Shown here: positions 1 to 6,507 of the stretch, one piece after another
How the letters are laid out: every line of letters starts with the position of its first letter
Numbering within the stretch: the stretch's first letter is position 1
Source of the DNA: Gemmatimonadales bacterium
Lineage (GTDB): Bacteria > Gemmatimonadota > Gemmatimonadetes > Gemmatimonadales > GWC2-71-9
Direction of reading: 5' to 3'
DNA length: 14,821 nucleotides
NCBI GenBank assembly: GCA_025929805.1
Contig: JAICPP010000058.1
Coordinates: 1-14,821 of the forward strand
Translations under genes and position numbers: made by a program
The notes under the pieces: generated by a model
The model's database searches: none
What the model saw: only the letters and a program-made list of their open reading frames with translations
Told to the model about the DNA's origin: nothing

Positions 1-371
1 AGGGGCCGGAAGTAGCCATCCGGGGTGAGCTGCTGAGGGCCATTCCGATCGAGGAGCTGATCTGGAGCAAGCTGTACGTGTTTCAGCGGGAGCGGTGTGA
101 TTGGGTAGATGTGTTCAATCTGATGAATGCCCAGACCGAAGCAGTGAGGTGGGAGCACCTGATGAACCAGATGGGAGAGGACATCCCGCTGCTTACCGGA
201 GCGCTGGCCGTGTTCAGCTGGCTCGCCCCCGATCGGGTCAGCAGCATTCCCCCACGCGTCTGGTCCAGAGCGGGGCTGCGGGTGCCTTCCGTGGGCGATG
301 GCGGCGACCTTTCTCTTACCCGAGCCAATCTGCTCGACAGCCGGCCCTGGTTCATTCGTCATACCAGGTGA
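1..371 (+). CDS. Nucleotidyltransferase-like protein, 3' end (partial)
   Basis: The reading frame is open from base 3 to the TGA at 369-371 and its start lies outside the window. About 122 residues are visible. The segment IPIEELIWSKLYVFQRERCD, followed by WVDVFNLM, resembles the C-terminal half of a family of bacterial nucleotidyltransferase-fold proteins, where an (E)E(M/L)IWSK...RER(C/Y)D...DV block follows the catalytic part. The catalytic GG/DxD motifs would be upstream and cannot be checked, so substrate and activity are unknown. The next gene starts 6 bases downstream, with the AGGTGA around this stop serving as its ribosome site, so the two are probably co-transcribed. The family call is from memory of conserved blocks and is moderate. 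Confidence 0.55.
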   Translation, partial: GPEVAIRGELLRAIPIEELIWSKLYVFQRERCDWVDVFNLMNAQTEAVRWEHLMNQMGEDIPLLTGALAVFSWLAPDRVSSIPPRVWSRAGLRVPSVGDGGDLSLTRANLLDSRPWFIRHTR

Positions 372-377
372 TCTGAC

Positions 378-1160
378 GTGCTGATCGGCGCAATGAACCA
401 CCCGGCGCGGGATGTGCTTCAGCAGATCGAGTGGGTTGCGGCCATGGGGCTGGGCTTCATCGACTTGACCCTCGAGCCGCCGATGGCCGCCTCCTGGAAA
501 GTGGATCCCGCGGCCACCCGCCGCGCCCTCCAGCGCCACCACCTGGGAGTTGTCGGCCACACCGCCTTCTACCTGCCAATCGCCAGCGGGATCGAGGAGA
601 TCCGGCGCGCCTCTCTCCAGGAGCTTCGGCGCTGTGTTGACGTATTCGCCGCGATCGGAGCCCGGTGGATGAACGTGCATCCGGACCGGCACGCACCTAT
701 GCATGACCGGAGCTTTTTCGTGGAGAAGAACATCTCCACCCTGCGCGAGTTGATCCCTTATGCGGAAGAACGGGGGGTTGGCCTGATGGTGGAGAACCTA
801 CCGGGAGATTTCAACAGCGCCCGCGAAATGGGGGAGCTGCTCGATCCGCTTCCGGAGCTGGGGCTGCACCTCGACATCGGGCATGCCAACCTTTTGGTGC
901 CTCAGAGCACGGTGCAGGAGCTCCTGTCGGCCTACGGAGACCGACTGCGGCACGTGCACCTGCATGACAACAAGGGTGGTGCTGCCGACCTCCATCTCCC
1001 CTTGGGCACCGGCACGGTGGATGTCCGCCGGGCCGTCCGACTCCTGAAATCATGCGGGTATGACGCCACGATCACACTCGAGGTGTTCACACCCGACCCC
1101 CATCACCTGGTCTATAGCCGCGACTTGCTTCAGCGGATCTGGAGCGAGGAGCGCGGCTGA
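378..1160 (+). CDS. Sugar phosphate isomerase/epimerase-like TIM-barrel protein
   Basis: A 260-residue protein of the xylose isomerase-like TIM-barrel superfamily (AP endonuclease 2 fold), of typical single-domain length. The expected metal-site blocks are present in order: VEN (E139), HLDIGH (D166, H169), RHVHLHDN (H192, H194, H196), the HLPLGTGTVD loop (from H206), and TITLEVF (E235). These family enzymes isomerise or epimerise sugars or cyclitols, or act on sugar phosphates, in the cytoplasm; the substrate cannot be read from sequence. The GTG start at 378 is preceded by AGGTGA (366-371) at 6-base spacing, which supports it over the internal ATG at 393. It follows the nucleotidyltransferase-like gene by 6 bases. 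Its stop is separated by a single base from the stop of the convergent hybrid kinase. Confidence 0.85.
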   Translation: MLIGAMNHPARDVLQQIEWVAAMGLGFIDLTLEPPMAASWKVDPAATRRALQRHHLGVVGHTAFYLPIASGIEEIRRASLQELRRCVDVFAAIGARWMNVHPDRHAPMHDRSFFVEKNISTLRELIPYAEERGVGLMVENLPGDFNSAREMGELLDPLPELGLHLDIGHANLLVPQSTVQELLSAYGDRLRHVHLHDNKGGAADLHLPLGTGTVDVRRAVRLLKSCGYDATITLEVFTPDPHHLVYSRDLLQRIWSEERG

Positions 1161-1161
1161 G

Positions 1162-3141
1162 TCAGGACACCGGCTCCAGCACGTCTCGGACCTTGGCGGC
1201 GAGCTCGTCGGGCGTGAACGGCTTAGGCAGAAAATCGCTCACACCAGACTCGCTGAAGCGCCGCATGACCTCGAGGTCGCCGTAGCCGCTCATGGCAATG
1301 ATAGGAATGTCCGGTTGGATGCGGCGTAGCTCGCTCGCGGCCTCCGACCCTCCCAACATCGGCATGGTGAGGTCCAGCAGGACCAGCCGCACGGCATCTC
1401 CCAAGGATCGGAACCGCTCGATCACTTCCGCGCCGTCCCCGGCCAGCTCGACCGTGTACCCCGCCTCCTCCAGCACCTGGGCCGCCAGGGAGCGAATCCC
1501 CTCCTCATCATCTGCAACCAGGATGGTCCCCACCCCCTGGAGGTCGCGGTCCGCCGCCACCTGACCGCTCACCCGTTCGGGCCGGCGGAATTCCCGTTGT
1601 ACCGGCAGCAGTACGGTGAAGGTTGTCCCCCGGCCCGGCTCGCTTCGAACCCCGATTGCACCCCGATGTCCTCGCACGATCCCGAGTGCGGCGGAGAGGC
1701 CCAGTCCCCGCCCCAGGAACTTAGTGGTAAAGAATGGCTCGAAGATCCGGCTTCGAGTCCCGTCGTCCATGCCGGTACCGGTATCGGTCACATCGATCCT
1801 GACGTACTCGCCGGACACGATGGGGAATCCTTCCGTCCGCGGACGCTCCCGCCGCTCCGTGAAATGCTCGGTTCGAACCCGCACGGTGAGGGTACCCGGT
1901 TCATCACCGATCGCTTCTCCACCGTTGATGACCAGGTTCATCACGAGCTGCTGGAGCTGGACTCGGTCGGCCTCGACCAGGAGACTATCGTCGGGCACAT
2001 CGAGGACCAGGGTAATCTTTTTGGAGATGGAGGCCCGAATGAGGGTACTGACCTCGCGGACCAGCTTGCAGATGTCCACTGGGAGCACCACGAACTGGCC
2101 CTTGCCCGCGTATGCCAGAAGCTGCCGGGTGAGATCGGCGGCCCGCTCACTGGCGGAGAGGACGTCGCGGAGCAATGCCGCCGCCTGATCGGTTTTTCCC
2201 GCGCTGATCGCCCGCCGTGCCAAACCGGCATTCCCCATGATCCCAGTGAGCAGGTTGTTGAAGTCGTGCGCTATTCCGCCGGCCAGCACTCCAATGCTCT
2301 CGAGCTTCTGGGCTTGTTGCAGCGCTTCCTCGTTCTCCCGCTCGGTAGCCTCGGCCAGCTTCTGTTGAGTCACGTCCCGGACCACCATCACGGCGCCGAC
2401 TATGGTGTCATCCGACCGGATGGCCGCGATCGAGCAGCTGACCGGGATGACCCGGCCGTCCTTGTGGGTGAAGAAGTCGCTCTCACTCCGCAGGGTCTCA
2501 CCGGTTGCCAGTACCCGCATGTGAGGACAATCCTCGCCGGGGTGCCAGGTGCCATCAGGGCCGCGGCAGTGGAGCTTCTCATGGAGCGATTCTCCGATCA
2601 TCTCATCTTCGGTCCAGCCAAACATGGCCACGGCCGTGGGGTTCACGAACGTGGTCAATCCTTCGCTGTTGATGAGGAACAAGCCTTCGGCTGCATTGGT
2701 GGCGATTGTCGCCGCCAGGTTCAACTGGTATTGCAGCTGCTCCTCGGCCCGCCTCCGCTCGGTATCGTCTCGGACGATCTTGGCCAGACCTACGACGGTA
2801 CCGGTCTCGTCCCGGAGCCCAACCATGACTCCATTGGCCCAGAACCGGGAGCCATCCTTTCGAAGGTGCCAGCGGGAATCCTCCGCGCGGCCGGTCTCAA
2901 CCGCAAGCTGGGTTTCACGTTGCGGCACTCCCTGGAGCCGGTCCTCGGGAGTGAAGAGGAGTGAGCCGGGCTGGCCGATGACCTCATCTGGTGGGTAGAG
3001 GAAGATCCGCTCGGCACCTGGGTTCCAGGTCTCGATCCTGCCGTCCACACCGAGGTGGAAGATGGCATAATCGACGGTGGTCTCGACCAGTCCCCGGTAC
3101 CGATCAAGCTTTTTGGTCCTGGACGTCGAAAGCGGATTCAT
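1162..3141 (-). CDS. PAS-PAS hybrid histidine kinase with C-terminal receiver
   Basis: A 659-residue soluble sensor kinase with no predicted membrane helix. Domains: PAS 1 about 13-133, PAS 2 about 137-262, HisKA about 283-345 with the phospho-accepting His292 in AGGIAHDFNN, HATPase about 390-515, and receiver about 539-655. The ATPase boxes are NLVINGGEAI (N box, slightly atypical with GG), DTGTGM (G1) and GRGLGLS (G2). The receiver is complete: D544/D545, phospho-acceptor D590, S618 and K640. PAS 2 carries a HC...GEDCPH insertion seen in other PAS kinases, which may bind a ligand or cofactor. The start is tightly bounded: an in-frame TGA lies 21 bases upstream and no other start codon falls between. 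The gene is divergent from the single-domain receiver at 3390, its likely partner. With a fused receiver, a phosphorelay or auto-regulation is plausible; no HPt domain is in the window. Confidence 0.95.
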   Translation of the reverse strand: MNPLSTSRTKKLDRYRGLVETTVDYAIFHLGVDGRIETWNPGAERIFLYPPDEVIGQPGSLLFTPEDRLQGVPQRETQLAVETGRAEDSRWHLRKDGSRFWANGVMVGLRDETGTVVGLAKIVRDDTERRRAEEQLQYQLNLAATIATNAAEGLFLINSEGLTTFVNPTAVAMFGWTEDEMIGESLHEKLHCRGPDGTWHPGEDCPHMRVLATGETLRSESDFFTHKDGRVIPVSCSIAAIRSDDTIVGAVMVVRDVTQQKLAEATERENEEALQQAQKLESIGVLAGGIAHDFNNLLTGIMGNAGLARRAISAGKTDQAAALLRDVLSASERAADLTRQLLAYAGKGQFVVLPVDICKLVREVSTLIRASISKKITLVLDVPDDSLLVEADRVQLQQLVMNLVINGGEAIGDEPGTLTVRVRTEHFTERRERPRTEGFPIVSGEYVRIDVTDTGTGMDDGTRSRIFEPFFTTKFLGRGLGLSAALGIVRGHRGAIGVRSEPGRGTTFTVLLPVQREFRRPERVSGQVAADRDLQGVGTILVADDEEGIRSLAAQVLEEAGYTVELAGDGAEVIERFRSLGDAVRLVLLDLTMPMLGGSEAASELRRIQPDIPIIAMSGYGDLEVMRRFSESGVSDFLPKPFTPDELAAKVRDVLEPVS

Positions 3142-3147
3142 TCCGCT
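3131..3147 (-). promoter_or_regulatory. Hairpin holding the hybrid kinase start codon in its loop
   Basis: On the minus strand the start region reads AGCGGA-ATGAA-TCCGCT: a perfect 6-bp stem with the initiating ATG inside the 5-base loop. The 5' arm lies within a direct repeat, since TCCGCTAA on the plus strand occurs at 3142-3149 and again at 3165-3172, 23 bases apart (about two helical turns). The second copy is also part of a smaller GCGG/CCGC stem (3153-3156, 3166-3169). It could limit translation initiation or serve as a paired protein site. Only the structure is seen; the function is inferred. There is no clear Shine-Dalgarno sequence. Confidence 0.35.
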
Positions 3148-3389
3148 AAGGTGCGGGGTTCAAATCCGCTAATCTGTGACGTGGATACCCAAATGTTGCA
3201 ACGGCTTGGCCCAGATTGGGGGACTGGGGGTTAGTCTTTGAGCTTGTCCCACTCGCGATAGGCCCCACTAATTGCCTGGGGCACAACGCCCTGGCGCAGG
3301 GGACCACCGGTTGTAATTTGCGGCATGCCCATCTCATATGTCCGCCAGAATCGCCCGCTCGGCAACCGGCGTCTGTTGTCCCTTGACTG
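3142..3389. other. Divergent intergenic region between hybrid kinase and receiver
   Basis: 248 bases separate the two divergent signalling genes and must hold both promoters. I see no gene. Visible structure includes the TCCGCTAA direct repeat next to the kinase, the small inverted repeats CCCAG/CTGGG (3210-3214, 3224-3228) and GCCCC/GGGGC (3262-3266, 3278-3282), and a 7-bp inverted repeat CCGGTTG (3307-3313) / CAACCGG (3363-3369) just upstream of the receiver. A weak candidate promoter for the receiver is TTGTAA (3311-3316) with CATATG 18 bases on (3335-3340). None of these is strong enough to assign a regulator. Confidence 0.4.
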
Positions 3390-3776
3390 ATGACTGAGTC
3401 GCGCCGGGTGGTCCTGGTGGTCGACGATGAGCAAGGATTGCGGGACCTGGTGTGCCGAACACTGCAAGCCGAAGGCTACACGACACTGGAAGCAGCCCAC
3501 GGATCGGAGGCTCTGGAGGTAATGGAGAGCGTGCCGGAGGTCGATCTGCTGATCACCGATGTGGTGATGCCAGGCATGGATGGGCGCGAGCTGGGGCGGC
3601 GGGTCTCCCAGCGGTGGCCCGACCTTCCCATCCTCTACATCTCCGCCTACGACGTCAATGACATCTTCCGGCGCGGGAGCCCCCGGCAATCCGCGCCCTT
3701 CCTTCAGAAACCATTTCCTCTCGAGGGATTGATCACGACGGTTCGCGGGCTGATCAGGAACCGATCCCCCCGCTGA
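3390..3776 (+). CDS. Single-domain CheY-like response regulator
   Basis: A 128-residue protein made of one receiver domain and no output domain. All key residues are present: D12 and D13 in VVDDEQG, phospho-acceptor D57 in TDVVMPGMDG, S85 in ISAYD, and K107 in LQKPFP. It would accept phosphate from a histidine kinase in the cytoplasm and act by protein contact or as a relay step. The divergent neighbour is a soluble hybrid kinase, its most likely partner, though its own receiver could compete. The start is bounded by an in-frame TGA at 3384-3386, so the ATG at 3390 is the first usable start; no good Shine-Dalgarno precedes it. I see no convincing terminator after its stop. Confidence 0.93.
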   Translation: MTESRRVVLVVDDEQGLRDLVCRTLQAEGYTTLEAAHGSEALEVMESVPEVDLLITDVVMPGMDGRELGRRVSQRWPDLPILYISAYDVNDIFRRGSPRQSAPFLQKPFPLEGLITTVRGLIRNRSPR

Positions 3777-3859
3777 GTCGCTCACTGTTTTCTACGATCC
3801 TGCGTCGGCGTAGCACCACCTCCGAATAGCATCGACCCCCCAAAAAATTCGCAAGATCT

Positions 3860-3875
3860 GGTGACGGGGCTCACC
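3860..3875 (+). promoter_or_regulatory. CRP-like operator upstream of the SRPBCC/ADH unit
   Basis: GGTGA-CGGGGC-TCACC is a perfect 5-bp inverted repeat with a 6-base centre, matching the CRP-family layout TGTGA-N6-TCACA in 8 of 10 half-site positions. It lies 180 bases before the SRPBCC start, inside the 279-base gap (3777-4055) that otherwise shows no gene. A TATCAC at 3897-3902 is placed where a class II promoter -10 would fall, but there is no clear -35. It is one of only three GTGA-N6-TCAC sites I find in the window. It could also be a simple RNA hairpin, though no T-run follows. Confidence 0.45.
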
Positions 3876-4041
3876 GACCCCCCTGATCATCGCCGCTATC
3901 ACTTGCAACCCTGCTGACTGGGTGGTTGCGCGGGGGTGTTTCCCTCCAGAGCAAGATCCTCTCTTTCGTGTGGACTCCTCCCGGAGCGCTCCTGGCAGCT
4001 CCCAGTGAAGATCGAACCAATACCGACTTTTCGGACTCGAC

Positions 4042-4050
4042 AGGAAGGAG
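4042..4050 (+). promoter_or_regulatory. Ribosome binding site that fixes the SRPBCC start
   Basis: AGGAAGGAG ends 5 bases before the ATG at 4056. It is the strongest Shine-Dalgarno sequence in the window and decides for this start over the in-frame upstream start at 3936, which would add 40 low-complexity residues with no ribosome site. Confidence 0.85.
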
Positions 4051-4055
4051 CAACA

Positions 4056-5147
4056 ATGACCATAGCAACCGAGCAAACGCGCCGGTACGGCGAGATCGGC
4101 GAAAGGCGGGCCGGTACCTATCAGGAGTACCAGGGTTACAACCGCAGGTTCTCGGATCGACCCCAGCACCGGGAGGAGGGTGCGGAACGACGCGCCCGGG
4201 GTTTAGGCTGGTTCAGCATCGGTCTGGGCCTGGCGCAGATCGGTGCCCCACGCGCTCTGGCCCGGCTGATCGGCATTGACGATGACGAAGAGGCGCGCAA
4301 CACGATGTTCGCCTTGGGGCTTCGGGAGATCAGCAGTGGAATCGGCATCCTTTCTCAACCCCGTTCCGCCGGCTGGGTGTGGACCCGCGTAGGCGGCGAT
4401 GTGATGGACCTGGCACTCCTGGGCAAGGCCATGGGCGCGCAGGAAAACGACCGGAACCGGGTGGCCGTGGCCACCGCAGCAGTCGCGGGCGTAACCGTTC
4501 TGGATTTCATCACCGGCCAACAGCTCAGCAAGAGCGGCAACGGGACCACGCGTTTCGAGGGCGGTCGGGTAATCCAACCCGGCCGAAGCACCACCGGTAT
4601 TCACGTGACCGAGGCCATCACGATCAAGCGCCCCCGCTCCGAGGTGTACGGGTTCTGGCACAATTTCGAGAACCTGCCCCGCTTCATGGCCCATCTGGAG
4701 TCGGTGGAGGTGCTGGACGACAAACGGTCCCGCTGGAAGGCCAAGGCGCCGGCAGGAGCCAGCGTGGAATGGGAGGCCGAAATCGTAGAGGATCGCCCCA
4801 ACGAACTGATTGCCTGGCGGTCGTTGCCGGACTCCTCCATCCCCAATCTGGGCACCGTTCGCTTCCGGGAAGCGCCGGGGAACCGGGGGACGGAGGTGCT
4901 GGTCGCGCTCCGCTACGATCCTCCGGGCGGCAAGCTTGGAGCCCTGATCGCCAAGCTGTTCGGCGAGGAGCCCGAGCAGCAGGTGAAGGGCGACTTGCGC
5001 CGATTCAAGCAGGTGATGGAAATCGGTGAGATCGTACACTCGGATGCCAGCATCCACCGGGGCACTCATTCGGCACAACCACCCGAGAACCTGAACGATG
5101 TGGAATTGCTGGGGATGACCGGCAGTCCACAGGGAGTCCGGTCATGA
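4056..5147 (+). CDS. Membrane-anchored SRPBCC (polyketide cyclase/dehydrase-like) protein
   Basis: A 363-residue protein in two parts. Residues about 48-165 are hydrophobic with helices around 50-66, 83-100, 111-125 and 136-155, suggesting a small membrane bundle. Residues about 182-331 form an SRPBCC/START-like domain: an ITIKRPRSEVYGFWHNFENLPRFM start, a SVEWEAEIVEDRPNELIAWRSL centre and a C-terminal RRFKQVMEIGEI helix. Such domains bind hydrophobic ligands; the ligand is unknown. The start is set by AGGAAGGAG. Its TGA overlaps the ATG of the alcohol dehydrogenase (ATGA at 5144-5147), so the two are probably translationally coupled and functionally linked. I recall the same pairing from other soil bacteria. 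Expression may depend on the CRP-like site at 3860. Confidence 0.87.
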   Translation: MTIATEQTRRYGEIGERRAGTYQEYQGYNRRFSDRPQHREEGAERRARGLGWFSIGLGLAQIGAPRALARLIGIDDDEEARNTMFALGLREISSGIGILSQPRSAGWVWTRVGGDVMDLALLGKAMGAQENDRNRVAVATAAVAGVTVLDFITGQQLSKSGNGTTRFEGGRVIQPGRSTTGIHVTEAITIKRPRSEVYGFWHNFENLPRFMAHLESVEVLDDKRSRWKAKAPAGASVEWEAEIVEDRPNELIAWRSLPDSSIPNLGTVRFREAPGNRGTEVLVALRYDPPGGKLGALIAKLFGEEPEQQVKGDLRRFKQVMEIGEIVHSDASIHRGTHSAQPPENLNDVELLGMTGSPQGVRS

Positions 5148-6319
5148 AAGCAAATTGCTGGATGGGCAAAAAGAAGGTCCAGATACAAGAGGTGCCTGAT
5201 CCCAAGATCCTGAACTCCCAGGACGCCATCGTCCGGATCACGTCCACCGCCATCTGCGGCTCCGATCTTCACCTGTACAACGGCTTCATCCCCACCATGG
5301 AGCGCGGCGACATACTGGGCCACGAGTTCATGGGCGAAGTGGTAGAGGTGGGCCGCAACGTGAAAAACCTCAAGATAGGCGACCGGGTTGTGGTGCCGTT
5401 CCCGATCTCCTGCGGCGTGTGCGCCGCGTGTGAGGCCGGAATGTTCTCGCTGTGCGAGAACTCCAACCCCAATGCCTGGATCGCCGAAAAGCTTCTGGGC
5501 CACTCGCCGGCTGGAGTGTATGGATACTCTCACATGCTCGGCGGGTTTGCCGGTGGCCAGGCCGAATTCGCCAGAGTGCCATTCGCCGACGTCGGTCCCC
5601 TCAAGGTGCCTGAGGACCTGACCGACGAGCAGGTACTCTTTCTGTCGGACATCTTCCCCACCGGCTACATGGGGGCGGAGATGTGCGACATTCAACCGGG
5701 CGACGTTGTAGCCGTATGGGGGGCCGGTCCGGTAGGCCTGTTTGCCGTTGCGAGTGCCTACCTGCTCGGAGCTGAACGGGTCATTGCGATCGACCGGTTC
5801 AAGTACCGGCTCCAGCTGGCCAAAGACCGGGCCGGCGCATCGGATGTCGTCAACTACGAAGAGTTGAACGTTCAGGATGCCCTGTTGGAGCTCACCGGAG
5901 GCCGGGGACCCGACAAGTGCATCGACGCAGTCGGCATGGAGGCGCACGGACACGGCGTCACCTACGCCTATGACCGCGCCAAGCAGGCGCTGATGCTGGA
6001 GTCCGACCGGCCCATTGCGCTCAGGGAGGCCATTCTCGCCTGTCGGAATGGGGGAGTCGTCTCAGTGATCGGCGTATATGGCGGTTTCATAGACAAGTTC
6101 CCGATGGGAGCCATCCTGAACCGTTCGCTTACGATCAGGGCGGGTCAGTGTCACGTTCACCGGTACATGCGCCCCCTGCTCGAGCGGATTCAAAAAGGCG
6201 AGATCGACCCCAGCTTCGTGATCACACACCGACTACCCCTGGATCAGGCACCCAAAGGCTTCGACATGTTCCTGAACAAGGAGGACGGGTGCGAGAAGGT
6301 CGTACTCTCGGCTAACTAG
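5144..6319 (+). CDS. Zinc-dependent alcohol dehydrogenase (formaldehyde dehydrogenase-like MDR)
   Basis: A 391-residue medium-chain dehydrogenase of usual length. The catalytic zinc site has C38 in ICGSDLHLY, H60-E61 in GHEFMGEVVEVG, and probably D169. The structural zinc site has C90, C93, C96 and C104. The Rossmann fold carries GAGPVG (193-198) with an acidic residue at the end of the next strand (AIDR), which favours NAD. Long loops around 110-140 and 235-275 resemble the glutathione-independent formaldehyde dehydrogenase branch. It would oxidise an alcohol or aldehyde in the cytoplasm; the substrate is unknown. AGGGAG (5131-5136) lies 7 bases before the ATG inside the end of the SRPBCC gene. 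An intrinsic terminator follows 25 bases after the stop. Confidence 0.95.
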   Translation: MKANCWMGKKKVQIQEVPDPKILNSQDAIVRITSTAICGSDLHLYNGFIPTMERGDILGHEFMGEVVEVGRNVKNLKIGDRVVVPFPISCGVCAACEAGMFSLCENSNPNAWIAEKLLGHSPAGVYGYSHMLGGFAGGQAEFARVPFADVGPLKVPEDLTDEQVLFLSDIFPTGYMGAEMCDIQPGDVVAVWGAGPVGLFAVASAYLLGAERVIAIDRFKYRLQLAKDRAGASDVVNYEELNVQDALLELTGGRGPDKCIDAVGMEAHGHGVTYAYDRAKQALMLESDRPIALREAILACRNGGVVSVIGVYGGFIDKFPMGAILNRSLTIRAGQCHVHRYMRPLLERIQKGEIDPSFVITHRLPLDQAPKGFDMFLNKEDGCEKVVLSAN

Positions 6320-6344
6320 ACCCAATAGCCTGGCAGCTCGAACG

Positions 6345-6376
6345 CCCCGGCGGCTCGAGGAGAGCACCGGGGTTTT
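6345..6376 (+). terminator. Intrinsic terminator of the SRPBCC/ADH unit
   Basis: CCCCGG (6345-6350) pairs with CCGGGG (6367-6372), and an inner GCTC (6353-6356) pairs with GAGC (6362-6365) around a 5-base loop. TTTT follows directly. The T-run is short but the stem is strong and the position, 25 bases after the dehydrogenase stop, is right. Confidence 0.75.
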
Positions 6377-6387
6377 CGGCATCATGA

Positions 6388-6472
6388 CTTGACCAGTGCT
6401 TGACTCAGGGGGTGGAGTTTGCGGGCGGCTGAACTTGACGGGGCGCAAGGTGATGTGGATCACAAGCTTGAC
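6388..6472 (+). repeat. Four CTTGAC direct repeats
   Basis: CTTGAC occurs on the plus strand at 6388-6393, 6399-6404, 6434-6439 and 6467-6472, with spacings of 11, 35 and 33 bases. The last copy contains the -35 element of the predicted promoter. The other three have no plausible -10 at normal distance, so they are either chance, decayed promoters or regulator half-sites. Confidence 0.35.
6449..6464 (+). promoter_or_regulatory. CRP-like operator upstream of the Ig-lipoprotein unit
   Basis: GGTGATGTGGATCACA agrees with the E. coli CRP consensus core (TGTGATCTAGATCACA) at 13 of 16 positions, with a perfect inverted repeat GTGAT-GTGG-ATCAC. It ends 3 bases before the TTGACA -35 of the promoter at 6468, centred about 45 bases upstream of the expected transcription start. 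That is close to the class II activator position. FNR-type sites have TTGAT/ATCAA halves, so CRP-like is the better reading. The regulator itself is not in the window. Confidence 0.6.
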
Positions 6473-6495
6473 ATAGGTAACTTGCAGGGGATACT
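6468..6495 (+). promoter_or_regulatory. Sigma-70-type promoter of the Ig-lipoprotein/barrel unit
   Basis: A perfect TTGACA (6468-6473), a 16-base spacer and GATACT (6490-6495, 4 of 6 to TATAAT). Transcription would begin near 6502. That leaves about 6 bases before the ATG at 6508, so the message would be nearly leaderless unless the in-frame ATG at 6538 is used. Confidence 0.6.
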
Positions 6496-6507
6496 AGACA
6501 TATTCAC

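Noticed and set aside
1597..2964. Long plus-strand open frame of 455 codons opposite the hybrid kinase
   Set aside because: It is the antisense shadow of a GC-rich gene; the translation has no recognisable domain and is rich in His/Gly/Asp, while the minus strand has a full set of PAS, HisKA, HATPase and receiver motifs.
3151..3172. GGTTCAAATCC resembling a tRNA T-loop
   Set aside because: The flanking bases do not make a 5-bp T stem, and no D arm, anticodon arm or acceptor stem can be folded around it.
3175..3190. TGTGA-CGTGGA-TACCC as a fourth CRP-like site
   Set aside because: Only one half-site matches; the second half agrees at 2 of 5 positions.
3792..3813. CTACG/CGTAG inverted repeat as terminator of the small receiver gene
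   Set aside because: Only 5 bp with a 12-base loop and no T-run.
3936..4055. Upstream extension of the SRPBCC gene by 40 codons
   Set aside because: The added residues look unlike protein, and AGGAAGGAG is placed correctly for the ATG at 4056.
4203..5953. Minus-strand open frames of 291 and 295 codons opposite the SRPBCC and dehydrogenase genes
   Set aside because: Shadow frames: no known motifs, no ribosome sites, and the plus strand has clear family motifs and strong Shine-Dalgarno sequences.
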